A stretch of DNA of 64,000 nt from Gossypium raimondii. Lineage: Eukaryota; Streptophyta; Magnoliopsida; Malvales; Malvaceae. Both the position numbers and the translations under genes were made by a program. Positions 48,695 through 60,731 of the stretch are shown piece after piece; positions within the stretch are counted from its first letter, which is position 1, and the number at the start of each line of letters is the position of its first letter. A model generated the notes under the pieces. It was not told where the DNA came from, searched no databases, and worked only from the letters and a program-made list of their open reading frames with translations. The DNA is taken from the NCBI RefSeq assembly GCF_025698545.1, contig NC_068577.1, positions 186,001 through 250,000 of the forward strand. Reading direction: 5' to 3'.

Positions 48695-51163
48695 ATTTAT
48701 TTAATTACTTTTTTTGTTTATTGAGGATGGGGTATGGTTTGGTTGGAAGAAGGTTCTTTTTGGCATGGAGTTCATTTGTTTCTTAGTGGACTGACTTCAC
48801 TTCAAGCATCTCTTCTTCTTTGTAAGGTTTATATGTTAAAACAGCACTTAACAAAAAAATTTCAAAAATATCAATTAAATCTTTCTTTTAAATTGGTGTC
48901 GTTAATTTAAATAATCAAATTGATCATTAAAATAAATTGACAGATCAATCAGATAGTAACATGATAATTTCTGGGTTAATCTCAAATATTTCTCATATGA
49001 AAAATTATTAAAAATTATAAAAATAAAATATTCAATATTAAAATTGATATATACTTATTAAAATTATAAAAGTATATAAAAATATAAAAATCTAATAAAT
49101 TATAAAAAGAATTATAAATTAATAAAACTTATATAAAATATTTAAAATTAAAAAACGTATTAGAATTTTTATAAATTACATATTTTAAATGACAAATATT
49201 TTATCAAATTGTTAGTGGAACGTCCATTTGAACAATGCATCATATATATGTATCAATGTGTACGTATTAACCGCATAATTATATATAATCTAAGTTTGTG
49301 ATTTAGCAGAATGTAAAATCGCATTTACAAATTATTTATAGGTTAAACTAAGTTTTCATTGAAAGCATTTATTAGGTTCAAAGTTAGGAACTGTATATGA
49401 TGACTTCAAGGTAAGTAGGATGTTCATTTCATTATTCATTATTTATTTGTTTGGGATTCTACCAATTTATCATCATTTTACAAATACATTTACAACTCTC
49501 TCTGTAAATATTTGGTACACTGATAATATATTTTTTATTCCACAAACAGTTTTTTAAAAAATTGACATGTGTTCTTTTTTTTAATATTCTATTATATTTG
49601 TGAAGTCTAAAAACTCCATTGCACTGTGTCAAATAATTTCCCTTCTATTATTCCAATATTGTTTCAGTAACACTGGTCACATCATTAAATCTCGATAAAA
49701 TCCAAGTTCGAGGAGCATAATAAGTCTGATTGCCAAGTTTAAAGACCAAAATAGACTATATTTTCTAATGCTTTGAGGATGCTTTCAAAGGGATCCATAT
49801 GCAACGATTGGAAACGCTTGTAGGAAACATCTCATTATAAAAATCGTGAATATATATAATTAGTCCTTGTACTTTGACCAAATTTGATATTTAATCTCTA
49901 TACATAAAAGGTCAAAGTTGAGTCTACTTTTTAAAAAAAAAGTAGAAGAAGAAAAGAAAACCCTATTCCAATAATTAAAATCATAAGCATTTTTCATCCA
50001 AATTTGTTAATTTGACATGTTGATTAGACTACCCTTATGTGGCGTAGCATATGATTAACAGATTTTAATAAAACTAGAAATGACAATAATGATTGGACTA
50101 AATATATACCAATTAAAACATAAGTGTAAAATCATGAAATGAGCACAAATGAGTTGGACATATCCAAAATCATAAAACAATGAACTTATTGCTAGGTCAA
50201 GAACAAAGATTGAACAATACGAGAGATAATCATATAAATATAAATTATTACACTCCAAGATGAACCAGATTCACAAGATAAAAGAACAATGACCAAAACA
50301 CTTCCACATTATGCTTAAAATTCTAAAACAACAAAAAAAGGAAAAACAAAATCTCCAAAGAAACAATTTTAAGATTAATGAAAAATTAAATAAAAAAGTA
50401 ATTTAATGTAAAATTTAACTCTTTTATTTATCATCATATATATATATATATATATAATCTAATTAAAAATCATGTTAGTAAATGACATAATGACAAATTC
50501 AGTCTTACATCTTATTTTTCGCCTCAAACAATTAAAGACTCCCTCATGGTGAAACAGCCCCCTTTCTGTCTTATATTCATATCACACTCATACTCATATT
50601 CAGTTTTCACGGCTAAACAGTATATACATGTCAAATTTAATTAACAGAATATAGTGTGAGATAATGGTGAAGCAAATTGGAAGAAGGAATTATCTGCATG
50701 ATATTTTCAAATGTATCATTTTTCAAAGCCATCTTCTAAGTAAAATTTAGGGTGTCCGTGTAAAGTTGTGAGTTCCCAACATTATGATCAACTTCTTTCT
50801 GAAACCAATACCCTGTTTGAGATTAAATATTCTTTCCAAAATACCTCAAAAATCAATCTGCCATACAAATCTCAGGATAAAGTGAATACAACCTATCTAG
50901 AATGTTCAAATTGACCTTTGCCCTGACCATGTCTAATAAATGGTGAAAACATAAGTTACAGCTGTTCAGTGCGGACTTCAGTCATCTATCTAGGTGATAT
51001 AAGCAATGCATCTAATGGATAATAACCTCATTTCCCAATATCTTAAAAAGAAAATTGATAAATAGCTCTAAGCTGTTTAGCTACAGGTTTTTCTCATTCT
51101 CTCTCACTTTTTCATTTTTTTTTTCTTCAGTTCAAATGACAAATATATGATAGTTATGACCTA
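48695..51163. other. Intergenic, nothing recognised
   Basis: Very AT-rich; (TA)n at 50436-50458. 49855-49940 has 'tagtccttgtactttgacc', a scrap of the dispersed AT-rich repeat type. No gene seen. Confidence 0.5.
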
Positions 51164-54100
51164 CTAGTAATCATCAGAGCCATCGTCAGCATATAAGCCA
51201 TTTCCAGAATCCTGATCAACAACGGATTTATTTTTTGTTTTCGATAACCTACCAGTAGATTTCAAGGGTTTCATGGGCTTCCTGACCTTCTCTGCCTGTA
51301 ACTCCAACCCCTTCTCTGAAAGCTTCCGTTTTCTTTTCAACTGATTGCCTCCGGCTGTGTCCTCTGATACAATCAAAGATTGAAACACATAAGCGGTCAT
51401 ATTAAACTTGGGAAGCAAACATAGAGCATCAACAATCTAAAAAAAGATTGACTAAGGAACTAAAATTTATGTGGATCAATAAATTTTCAGTAAAATGGCA
51501 TCTAACTCGAACTCCAAACAAACACGCTGGGTTAAGCATTTTTCCCCTGGAACAGCAAAGAATTTGCTTTTATATTATTTTCAGCTTTTATGAAAATCTA
51601 AAGAAACAGATCTCCATTTATGTCATCATCTGCAATAACCTTCTCATTTATGTCATCATTTCGAAAGATAAAATAGTACTTAAAACTAAGAAATCCAGAA
51701 AAAAAATTCTAAGACATATAGCATATTAAAAACTATCTTAGCCATCCAGCAAATCTCAAATTCATTAGCAATCACATAAGTTGACCTTTTTTCCAGAGAT
51801 GCCAAGCCTCCTTTGTCTTCGCTTAATGTGGAAAGATTCAGCTAAAACAATGTCCTATTCAAAAGCAACAGACTCAGAATGCAACAACTCCTCAAGATAC
51901 CATTCCACTTTTCGTTCTTATCTTAATAAACATCCCTTTTAGTTCACTCAGTTGCTATAATACCTTGGTGATTTCTTCACTAAACAGCAGCATCTTGAAA
52001 ATTTAGCCAGAGCAAACATTCTGACAGAACCATGACAGCACAACAATCCACTAAAAGCCGGGTTCCTTAAATTGGTTGCACTCAGTAATACAACCATCTC
52101 TAGATTGTAAAGGGGAGACAACCAAGCAAATCTAAGTTCAGATTATTGTTAGTGTCCTTTGAAATTGCTAACATTTACGTTTATCGAAACTAGTTATCAC
52201 CGACACACGAAATGCGTATCAGTGATATTGTTAGTTGTAAAGGGGAGACAACCAAGCAAATCTAAGTCCATATTATTGTTAGTGTCCTTTGGAATTGCTA
52301 ACATTTATGTTTATCGAAACTAGTTATCACCGACACATGAAATGCATATCAGTGATATTACATCTGAAAATGACAATTACAGATAGAGATATTGCTTCTA
52401 TTTCAATTTAAAGAATTAACAATAGTCTTACAAAGTTTAATGGTAGAATAGAAGTTGAATACAAGTTAAATAGAATGGTAGAATAGAAGTACAACAAAAC
52501 AGAACAACTTTTTCTTGTATAAGAGAATAACAACAAAATTTGAATCAATGAACTCTAATAGATCCCTCCCTCCATCCCAGTAACTTAAGTGGCCAAGTGG
52601 CTGATTAGACCACATTGTTACATTATACAGGAGATAATAGTGTTAAGCATAATCCACACAAATAACTACTTATTAAACACAAAGTTAGGAATTTGATTTT
52701 CTATAAAGTTGGTATCACCACTGATACCTTAAGAGTAACCCAAAAGATTGGCCTAGAACTCATTTGGATTTTAAACTTGTTTATTTGGAAACCTATTTTA
52801 CAAATGAGGACCAATGAACTTCACTGTTTTATGCAGCTAGCATACTATTCCACTTAAACTGGACTAAAAGAACTTTGAAACACTTACAATACATTTGAGG
52901 GAAACAATTTTACCTTCGAGTGGACTCGAAGCATTTTGGGCTGCTTGTCCATTTTGCCCATTCTGTCCATTCTCTTCCGAGAGAGGGGATCCGGAGTGAT
53001 TGCTATCAATCAACTTTGATGAACTTCCCACAAACTTGTCCTGCTGTTGGGGATCATCAGGACAAGGAGTTGCAGGCAAGAAACATAACTCATCCTGTGA
53101 CATATCAGAATCACTGAACGGATCCTTCTCCACTGTCACAATATCAACTTCATCATCTTCATTTATATCAGATTCTTTCACCTGCACCAATAAGAATATT
53201 TTAGAAACAAAAAAGTCAATCAAAATATTCACACACAATCTGTTTTACATCACCTTTTCGGTTTCAGGCACCAGATCAAATTCATCTTCTCGTTCTACAT
53301 ACTCCTCATTTTCTTCAAGCTCTTTGAAATCAGGAGCAAATGCACTCCAGTTTTCAGTGTAGTCTTTAGCCCAAATATAAACCAAGCCAGTCAAGGAAAC
53401 AGAGACAATAATAGGGTGGACAGGATGCCACGCTAAATCAATCAGTTGTTCCTTTGGACCTTCAAGGATCTTTACAAGATGACCAGCCCTGTCCCATATG
53501 TAGATCTTATGCTCTCCTTTGCTAGCAGAAGCAGATATTACCCACTCACCGTCACCACTAAAACAAGGTGCTTTCCAATGTGTCTTCGTGATTGAATCCT
53601 GAAACTCTCGAAAAAGAACTAAGCATTTGGATCCAACAGCCTTCACATTCTCAAGAGTATCTTCCTCTTTGATGGTCTTATTAAGGTCATGAAGAGCTCC
53701 AAGCCCATCTTTCAAAGGCAGAATATTTTCATAAATCCTGATAATTCGATCACTTGAATTAGTAAGGAGATGCTGCCCATTTCTGCTGAAAACAATGTTC
53801 TTGACAACAGCGCCACTAGAAATTGGAACCATAGCAAGCACTTTAACGTTTTTGTGATCAATTATAAGTATTTCACCTTTGGAGTTCCCCACATATACCA
53901 GATCTCCATTCTTGTTAAAGCATGCGGCCGTCAATGTGTAAGGAGCTCCATCAGGGAACTTGTTGCGTGAAGGAGGAGCAACACCATTTCCCATATCAGG
54001 AATGGTGACTGGGAGTGCAGTTGTATCTCCAGTACTGAAGTCAACAATCACTGGAGCAGATGACAGGGGGCAAGCTAAGCAGACAGATGGCATTGAAGAA

Positions 54101-55039
54101 CCAGGATGTAAACGAGCTTGTAGAGGCGTTTGTTGCAGAACGATACGTGTAACCTTCTGACCACTAACTACATCCCAAAGTGTTAATGACTTGTCAGCGG
54201 CAGACACTAGAATTCTATGACCATACTTTGACCAGCAGACACTTGTTATAGCAGCGGAACAGTCTCTATCCTTAAGCTCCTTTGCAATGCCCCTGGTCTC
54301 AAAATCCCAAATAACACAACTTCCATCAGAGCATCCAGCTGGCATAAAATGCAAAAACCACAAAGACATATCAGTTGGTAAATAATCCCAGTGAATTGCA
54401 AATAACAAATACTCTAAAATATCATGACCAGGAATTCGTCATACTTTCCCCAGCCAACTAAATAACACACTTATCAAATTAAACAGAAATCAGGAAACAT
54501 AAATAAATTAAAGAAAACCCAGAAACAAAATCGAAAATGAAGAAAAAGATGCCACATTTGATGGGATTTCCTTAGTTTGTAAACTGTGTAACGTTATTAA
54601 CAATTACCTATGGGTTTTCGTTCCCTTCTTCAAATTTTATTAAATAATAGAAACTAACTAAGCCTTGACCCCCAAAAATACCTTAATTGCAACTCAAATT
54701 AGCTCAATTCGCTAGGAAAAACGCACCCAAAATAGCTCTTAATCAAAGACCCTCAACATTCATAGCAGCAATTTTCATTTTTTCTTTTCTTTTTTTAAAT
54801 AGCAGAGAGAGAGAGAGAGAGAGAGAGATACCGGCGAGAAGGGTACCACGGCGATTAAAGGCAATGCATTTCATAAGCCCATGCTCCAAATACTCTTCTA
54901 TAACCTCTGGAAAATCCCCTTGCAATGGATCTTCCAGAATCCAGACAAAACCCAATGTCAAAAAACAGAAAATAATTAAAAAAATCATTTAAAGAGAGGG
55001 AAAAAGAGAAGAGGTGGTACCAATAATCGGGGCATTCAT
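51164..55039 (-). CDS. RBL: RbBP5-like WD40 protein, COMPASS subunit
   Basis: Five exons: 55039-55021, 54930-54832, 54338-53254, 53181-52914 and 51363-51164; 556 residues. The first exon encodes only MNAPII plus one base. The start then reads DPLQGDFPEVIEEYLEHG, the conserved RBL N-terminus. WD40 repeats follow, seen as CSDGSCVIWDFETRG, ADKSLTLWDVVSGQ, GNSKGEILIIDHKN, SSDRIIRIYENI, GEHKIYIWDRAGHLVKI and LTGLVYIWAKDYTENWSAF. The acidic hinge FKELEENEEYVEREDEFDL is the part that contacts partners in the histone H3K4 methyltransferase core. The tail is Ser/Gln-rich and ends in a basic region plus DDGSDDY. It acts in the nucleus with WDR5a and ASH2R. The gene looks complete; all joins keep frame. 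Confidence 0.95.
52105..52359. repeat. 130-bp tandem duplication in RBL intron 4
   Basis: Unit 1 is 52105-52234 and unit 2 is 52235-52359. Both run from TTGTAAAGGGGAGACAACCA to 'atcagtgatatt', with only a few single-base differences, so the duplication is recent. Confidence 0.9.
54803..54828. repeat. (GA)n microsatellite next to an RBL splice donor
   Basis: About 13 GA units. On the gene strand this is a (CT)n run starting four bases into intron 2, right after the donor GCCG|GTAT. Confidence 0.9.
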
Positions 55040-55265
55040 CTTCTTCTACTGCGTTTTACCGTGCTTGAAGCTGCAACTGAGACAGACACCCTAAGTTGTA
55101 AAAAGGAGCAAAACGAAGACAAATTGAATAAAACCTTTGTTTCTTTTCTTCGATTTCGAGTAGAAGAACAGAACCTGAATCCCACTAGGAAACAAAATTT
55201 TGAAGAAATAAAAGGGATTAAATAGGGAGGGAAATCCTCTGAAAGAACATACATTTATTGCGCCA

Positions 55266-55280
55266 AGTATATATATTATA
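55266..55280 (-). promoter_or_regulatory. Candidate RBL TATA box
   Basis: TATAATATATATACTT on the minus strand, about 230 bp upstream of the RBL ATG. Fits by position only. Confidence 0.35.
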
Positions 55281-55300
55281 GGTCGATAAAATACTTTTTT

Positions 55301-55643
55301 GGTTAAAATATGGGATAAGGACCTTTACTTTTCGTAAATTTGGTCCTTTTACTTTTAGTTATTCTATTTTTTACATTTCAAAATTTAGGTCTAATTGCTA
55401 ATATTGTTAATTTTTGTTAAATTTATATTTATTATAATGTCATTTTTTAATTAGATGGTCATCAAGAGAGTATCCTTTTTATTTTAAAATGTCAAGTCAA
55501 CAAATTTAACAAAAAAATTATATTTACAACTAGACTTAAATTTTGAAATTTGAAGTGTAGAAAGACTAAAATCTTAAAAATAAATGTACGGAGACTAAAT
55601 TTTAAATTTATAAAGCGTACAAGGACTTCTGGGGCATTTTAAC
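55301..55643. mobile_element. AT-rich MITE-like repeat upstream of RBL
   Basis: 343 bp. The left end is GGTTAAAATATGGGATAAGG. The right end, reverse-complemented, is GTTAAAATGCCCCAGAAGTC; the arms continue with matching 'cctttacttttcgtaaattt'-type sequence. Relatives are at 23684-24005 and 57840-58065. Confidence 0.6.
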
Positions 55644-55739
55644 TTTTTTTATAATAATTTTAGATAAAATATTAGGCTTTAGACAAAAGGGAAAAATAAA
55701 CTGGTGAGTTTAAACTTCAAATAAGAACTGGGCTTGGTT

Positions 55740-56420
55740 TTTTTTATGTGTGTTTCACCTTCGATACATTGAGCTAGAAATTCCCAAGGGTGGCTCTGGA
55801 GTGCCATGAGTTTAGCCAACACTGGATTAACCTCATCATGACTTGTGTGGGTTCAGTGAGCTTTCAAGTACTCTTGAATGGGCAAATTAGAAGTCTAAAT
55901 ACTTGGATACAAGGGGCAGGCTTACTATGATCAAATCTACCTTGCCCAACATTCCCCTTTTATCAGTGTGCTTGCATTTTACGGTCGATCTGGAATCATA
56001 GAAATAAGGTGTGCTTTAAGGGACATAACTCGAACCCGTATGACACTCTGATGATGGCTAAAGATATGATATCAACGTGTGAAACAGCCTTTGGTGCTTC
56101 TTCAAGACAACAACACGAACACCCGAGGCAGGAGCAAGAGGTTCCTTCACCAATGGCAATTATCAAGCCCGATCTTATGTATGAAGCCCTTTTGTATTGC
56201 AAGTGTGGACCAATTGATGATACTGGTGCTGCTTGTATTATCAGAACAACGAGGCAACAGCAACCTGTTTGTCTTAATTCCGCAGAAACATAGACCAAGA
56301 GGATGGCTTCTCTTACACCCAAGTCAAAAACTAGCTATAGATGGACAAAGCTCCCTTATAGTTTTTTTTCTTTGATGTTTTTAGGTGTATGTATTCTCCT
56401 TGGTTTGTACTAATGCTACA
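55740..56420 (+). pseudogene. LINE (non-LTR retrotransposon) remnant
   Basis: The plus strand can be read, with interruptions, as pieces of a plant LINE polyprotein. A piece near 55790-55890 resembles the RT block around 'WINLIMTCVGSVSFQVLLNG'. After a break comes 'IWNHRNKVCFKGHNSNP', typical of the C-terminal region, and then a weak RNase-H-like piece ('DTGAACIIRTTRQQQ') in the frame 56009-56293. Most of the RT domain is missing between these pieces, so this is an internally deleted fossil. Confidence 0.5.
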
Positions 56421-56609
56421 TTGTAGCTTTATTTGAGGCCACTAAGGCTCGATTTGATTGGAAGATTATCTTTGAGGGGTTTCCTCTTTTGAGAGAAAGC
56501 TTCGAAGTGTCATTGCCGAATAGTTGACCGAACCTCCAACAATCAAAGACCTTGTCTCTGTGTTGAGTTTCGTCCCTAGCCTCCGCGGAGAACTATGTAC
56601 GGTTCATAG

Positions 56610-56800
56610 AGGGGAGTGTCCCGGTTGGTGGTACCTACAAGACTTGAGAGAAGTGTTAGTATTGTGCGTGAGAATAATTATGAAGTTAGTTAAGTGCATG
56701 GCGACTTGAATCGTTGGCCTTAGGCTTATAATCCTCTTACTTGCAACCAAGGTACCACTTGAGTCCCAAGTCTTGCAAGTACCACCAACCGAGGCTCTCA
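56610..56800. repeat. Fold-back inverted repeat
   Basis: CGGTTGGTGGTACCTACAAG at about 56612-56645 is mirrored by the reverse complement of 'cttgcaagtaccaccaaccg' at about 56772-56798, with a loop of about 125 bp. The arms are about 30 bp. Its origin is unknown; it lies just after the LINE remnant. Confidence 0.6.
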
Positions 56801-57214
56801 CAGAGGCTGGGGAGAAAGCCTCGATAAGAGGACAATACTTCCGGTTGTTAGGGATTCTTCAACTGCTCGATAAACGACACTCCGGATACTTCTTTTAAAG
56901 AAGCCGACCCCCTCAACAAAATTGATTTTTGGTAATTATATGAAAAAAAGTAAATTTTGTTTTAATTGTTGAAAGCTCTTTGGTGAGCTACCTTCTTTTA
57001 ATTGCTTGGTACATAAGTTATCAAAATGTAATATTTGAGTGAACTGAGATTGGGATTAAACAAAAAGACCAAAAGGAGAAATTTTTACCTTTTCTTTTTG
57101 GTCCCTCTTTCTCTTTTCATTTGAATTTAATTAAAGAAAGGAAATACATGCATAACATATATATTGAATCTTTGGCATATCCATCCACCACCAAAGTCCC
57201 AACAATCCCAACTC

Positions 57215-60188
57215 TTAACCCCAAAATGAAAAACCATCACAAGAAACTGAGGTTGTTGAGGAATCACCAACTTCAACACAACTTGCCTCATCCGACAAGC
57301 ATTTTCGGCCCACTGCATTTTTGTTATTCCCTAAATCGAATAACGAATCGACATTATCCTCAAACCCCATATCATCGAACACGGTCGGAAACTCCGGAGA
57401 AAAAAACGATGTCAACCCTGAATCCATGCAGAAACTCCATGCTAGCTCGTTGCCGTCGGTCGTCTCCGTTCCCACCATTGTCGTCGCATTATCGTTGCAT
57501 AGAGGCAGCTGCATTTGCATGTTCTGAAAATGTTGATGTTCATCAGCAGCTTCATATCCTTGTTGCGGTTGTTGTTCGACTTCTATTGGTCCAGCTTCAA
57601 CCGAGCTGGGACTTTGTTCGGGCGTTGGATCGAGATATAAAATCCCTTTCTCCATCAAACGTTCAACGTAATGGCTAATATCAAAATTGGTGACGGCATT
57701 GACTCCCCTATATTCCAATGCTGCCATATCATATGCTGCGGCAGCTTCCTCTTCTGTGTCTTTCAAAACAAATGAGAAAAACATGAATAAATTAATAAAA
57801 GAAATTCAAATTAGTCCATCTAAATGTTTCCTTGGGGAGTAAAATTTAAAAAAGAATCCATTATACAACTATTCTTTTAATTGCATGGATTTTTTATTTT
57901 AAAATATCACATCAATAAATTTAACAAGAAAAATTAACTATATTAACAATTAGACCTGAATTTCAAAATTTAAAAAATTAGAAGGACTAAATTTCTAAAA
58001 ATAAAAATATAGAGACTAAATTATAAATTTATGAAAAGTACATATACTTATAACACATTTTAACCTTAATTTAATCAGTACCGGCCACTGTAATTAGGCA
58101 CGTGATATCTGCTCGTATTGACTGACTAAAGATTTAAGTGGGAAGGTGATTGTCACGTGCCATTATTTTTGTGCCATAATATATGGTTGTAAATTAAGGC
58201 TAGTCAAATATACTATTTATTAATTTTAAATATTAAAATGATAAAAAAATTTAAGTATTAAATTAAACATTAAACTAAATTTAAGTATCAAATGATATAT
58301 TTACCCTAATAATTATAATTAAATAATCAAATTAATAATTAAAGCCAAACAAAAATAATTACAAAAAATTCACACATCATAAATTTCAACCAAAATAATT
58401 TTTACAAAACCTCTATTCATAGTATAAATATTATTTAATATTTATTTTTAAAATTGCTGTCACTACATTTAGCAAAAACTACCCACTAATTTTTCACATT
58501 AACAGAATGTAATTTTTTTTCTAACTTCTTTTTATCGATATTTTCACTAGGTAAATCTATCCACGGCTCGGGTAATTTTCCGAACTCGATAAGCTTGGCC
58601 TGATTAATGTTGAGTTTGGATAAAAAAATGTTTGGGGTAAACTTGAATTGACCTAAATTCAATTTAATTGATAAATTTTTTTTTAATTTTTGAACAATAA
58701 AACGAACTTTTTAAATGAACCGACCAAATCGAAAATAAGCCTAGAATTGAATTTTTTTTAAAAATTGAACTTCAACTCGATCCATGAACAAAACTAATTA
58801 TAATCCTATTCAAACTAATAAAAGTAACGAGAGAGAAGCTTACTATAAGTTCCTAAATAGAGGTATTTGTTCCCAAAAACTCGACCAATTCGTGCTTCCC
58901 ATCTCCCATTGTGGTGATGCCTGGTAATAAAATAATTATATATTTTTCAACTCTAATAAAAATAAATGATAATAATTGCGTTCACACGGAATCATTAAAT
59001 TTCACAAATAAAATTAAAGATGTATTTAAAAGGATTTAAAAAGTAATTTTTTTATAACGTATAGAAAATTTCACGAGCGGTTAATTGAACGGGACTTAAG
59101 TAACGTTTTATATGAAAATGGAGAGTGGACCCATTATATTTCGTTTAGAGTTTTAACTCAACTCGATTTTAAATTTATCGGGAGATAAAACTAACCTAGC
59201 AACCCCGCGGTACTTCGAAATTCCTCTCGAAAATCCGCTGCTCCGCCGCCGTAAGGATGCCAAATACTCTTCCTTTGATACCTTGTTCATTTCTTCAATC
59301 TCTTTTCCATATCTCTCTACCTGCATAGCAATAAGAACATTTTACAAATAATCCTTGTGAGTGTACCATAATCTTATTATTATTATTATTTGAATACCGG
59401 AAAATTCAAGGTGGTTTCCGGCCCCCAGTACTTGAGTGCTGCGAGATCATAGGTTCTAGCTGCATCTTCCTCACTATCATAAGCCCCTACACATAAATAT
59501 CCCATTTCCCCTTAAATTAATAAAATAAAATAAAATAAAAAATTATTTAAAAAAGGGGAGTGGACTGAAAATTAAGCACTTACCCAAATAAACTGAAGGA
59601 GGAGACAAAAGTGTAAATGCATGTTCGAAACAAGGGATAACATAAAACACAGTCAGTATTCTGACTAGAAACTGAAACAAAACCATAAATTAAAAAAGAA
59701 AATTGAAATTTATTTATTTATTTATTTACCTTGCCTTCCCTTCTTGTTTTGAATGCTGTTCCATGATGTCTTGTCCCAAAGGTGAGCCTCAAATCTCCCA
59801 GTCCATCTATGTCTGAAAAATGTTGAATGTTTTATGGATCAAATATATATATATCAGACATGCAAAATTAACCAAAAACCCAACATTTTTTTTATAAAAA
59901 CAAAACAAAACACACACACAAAAAAAAAAACCTGGTGACTCCTCTGTAAATGGAGCTTCTTCTGCTAGTGTTAGCATTACTGGAGATGCATTTCTGGTTT
60001 TGATTCTTTCTTACCCTTTTACCCTTGGGTTTCTCTGATATCACTGATACAACATTTTGAGGAGACTCAGATGATGATGATGATGGTGATGATGATGATG
60101 ATAATGATGGTGATGATGGTGATGATGGTGATGAAGGTGAGGCTATGGAAGAATTAGAGGAAGAAGAACAAGTTGAAGACCTTTTCAT
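57215..60188 (-). CDS. WRI1: WRINKLED1 AP2 transcription factor
   Basis: Seven exons: 60188-59932, 59812-59730, 59592-59584, 59486-59398, 59320-59196, 58920-58844 and 57759-57215; 394 residues. Exon 3 is only 9 nt and encodes VYL, the known WRI1 micro-exon. WRI1 switches on glycolytic and fatty-acid synthesis genes in the seed. A Ser-rich start (coded partly by an ATG/ATC-type microsatellite) and a basic stretch ([14 protein letters not shown]) precede AP2 domain 1 (about 79-146: [20 protein letters not shown] to [11 protein letters not shown]). AP2 domain 2 follows (about 181-240: [20 protein letters not shown] to [11 protein letters not shown]). The acidic C-terminus keeps the [12 protein letters not shown] and [10 protein letters not shown] blocks of WRI1, which favours WRI1 over WRI3/WRI4. 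All joins keep frame. Confidence 0.95.
57840..58065. mobile_element. AT-rich MITE-like repeat in WRI1 intron 6
   Basis: Shares 'aacaattagacctgaatttc', 'agaaggactaaatttct' and the right end 'taacacattttaacc' with 55301-55643, with a worn left end. Intron 6 (1084 bp) is the only long WRI1 intron here. Confidence 0.5.
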
Positions 60189-60284
60189 TTTTTTTTTTTT
60201 GTTCTTTTCTATACAAAGTGAGTATAGGCTTAGGAGATTGGCTTTAGCAACATAATGAGAAGAGGTTGTTTCTTTGGTGATATT

Positions 60285-60315
60285 CTACTTATTTATATAT
60301 ATATATATACACACA
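60285..60315 (-). promoter_or_regulatory. WRI1 core promoter with (TA)n run
   Basis: On the minus strand a (TA)n run passes into TATATAAATAAG at about 60290-60303, about 100 bp upstream of the ATG. Position suits a TATA box. Confidence 0.45.
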
Positions 60316-60489
60316 TATTTATGATATATGATTTTGGGTTATGGAGGTCCCAAAAGTTGTTTACCAAAAGGAGGAGTTAGGAGCGAAAAGAAAAGATTTA
60401 TCTCTAAAATTTTGAGATTTAGTCTTTATATTTTAAAAAAATTAATTTATTAATTAATTTTATTTGTACAAAATTTATCAATTTATATT

Positions 60490-60723
60490 CAGGGACGAAG
60501 TCAGAAATTTATTTTAGGGGGCCGAAATTAAATTTTAATTTTTAATAACCTATATATTTATAAATTTTAAAGTATTAAATCAAAATTTTATCATTTTTAG
60601 AGGGGTCAAAATACAATTTTATCTTTACTAATTTAAAATTTTTAAATTTTTAAAGGACCTAAATGGATAATTTTCTATTTTAAGAGGGTCGAGGCCCCTA
60701 CCAGCCCCCTAGATGCGCCATTG
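60490..60723. mobile_element. hAT-like MITE upstream of WRI1
   Basis: 234 bp. The ends are CAGGGACGAAGTCAG and, reverse-complemented, CAATGGCGCATCTAG, followed on both sides by 'aggggg' G-runs. The flanks TTTATATT (60482-60489) and TTTATACT (60724-60731) form an 8-bp target duplication with one change. It lies about 300 bp upstream of the WRI1 start. Confidence 0.65.
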
Positions 60724-60731
60724 TTTATACT

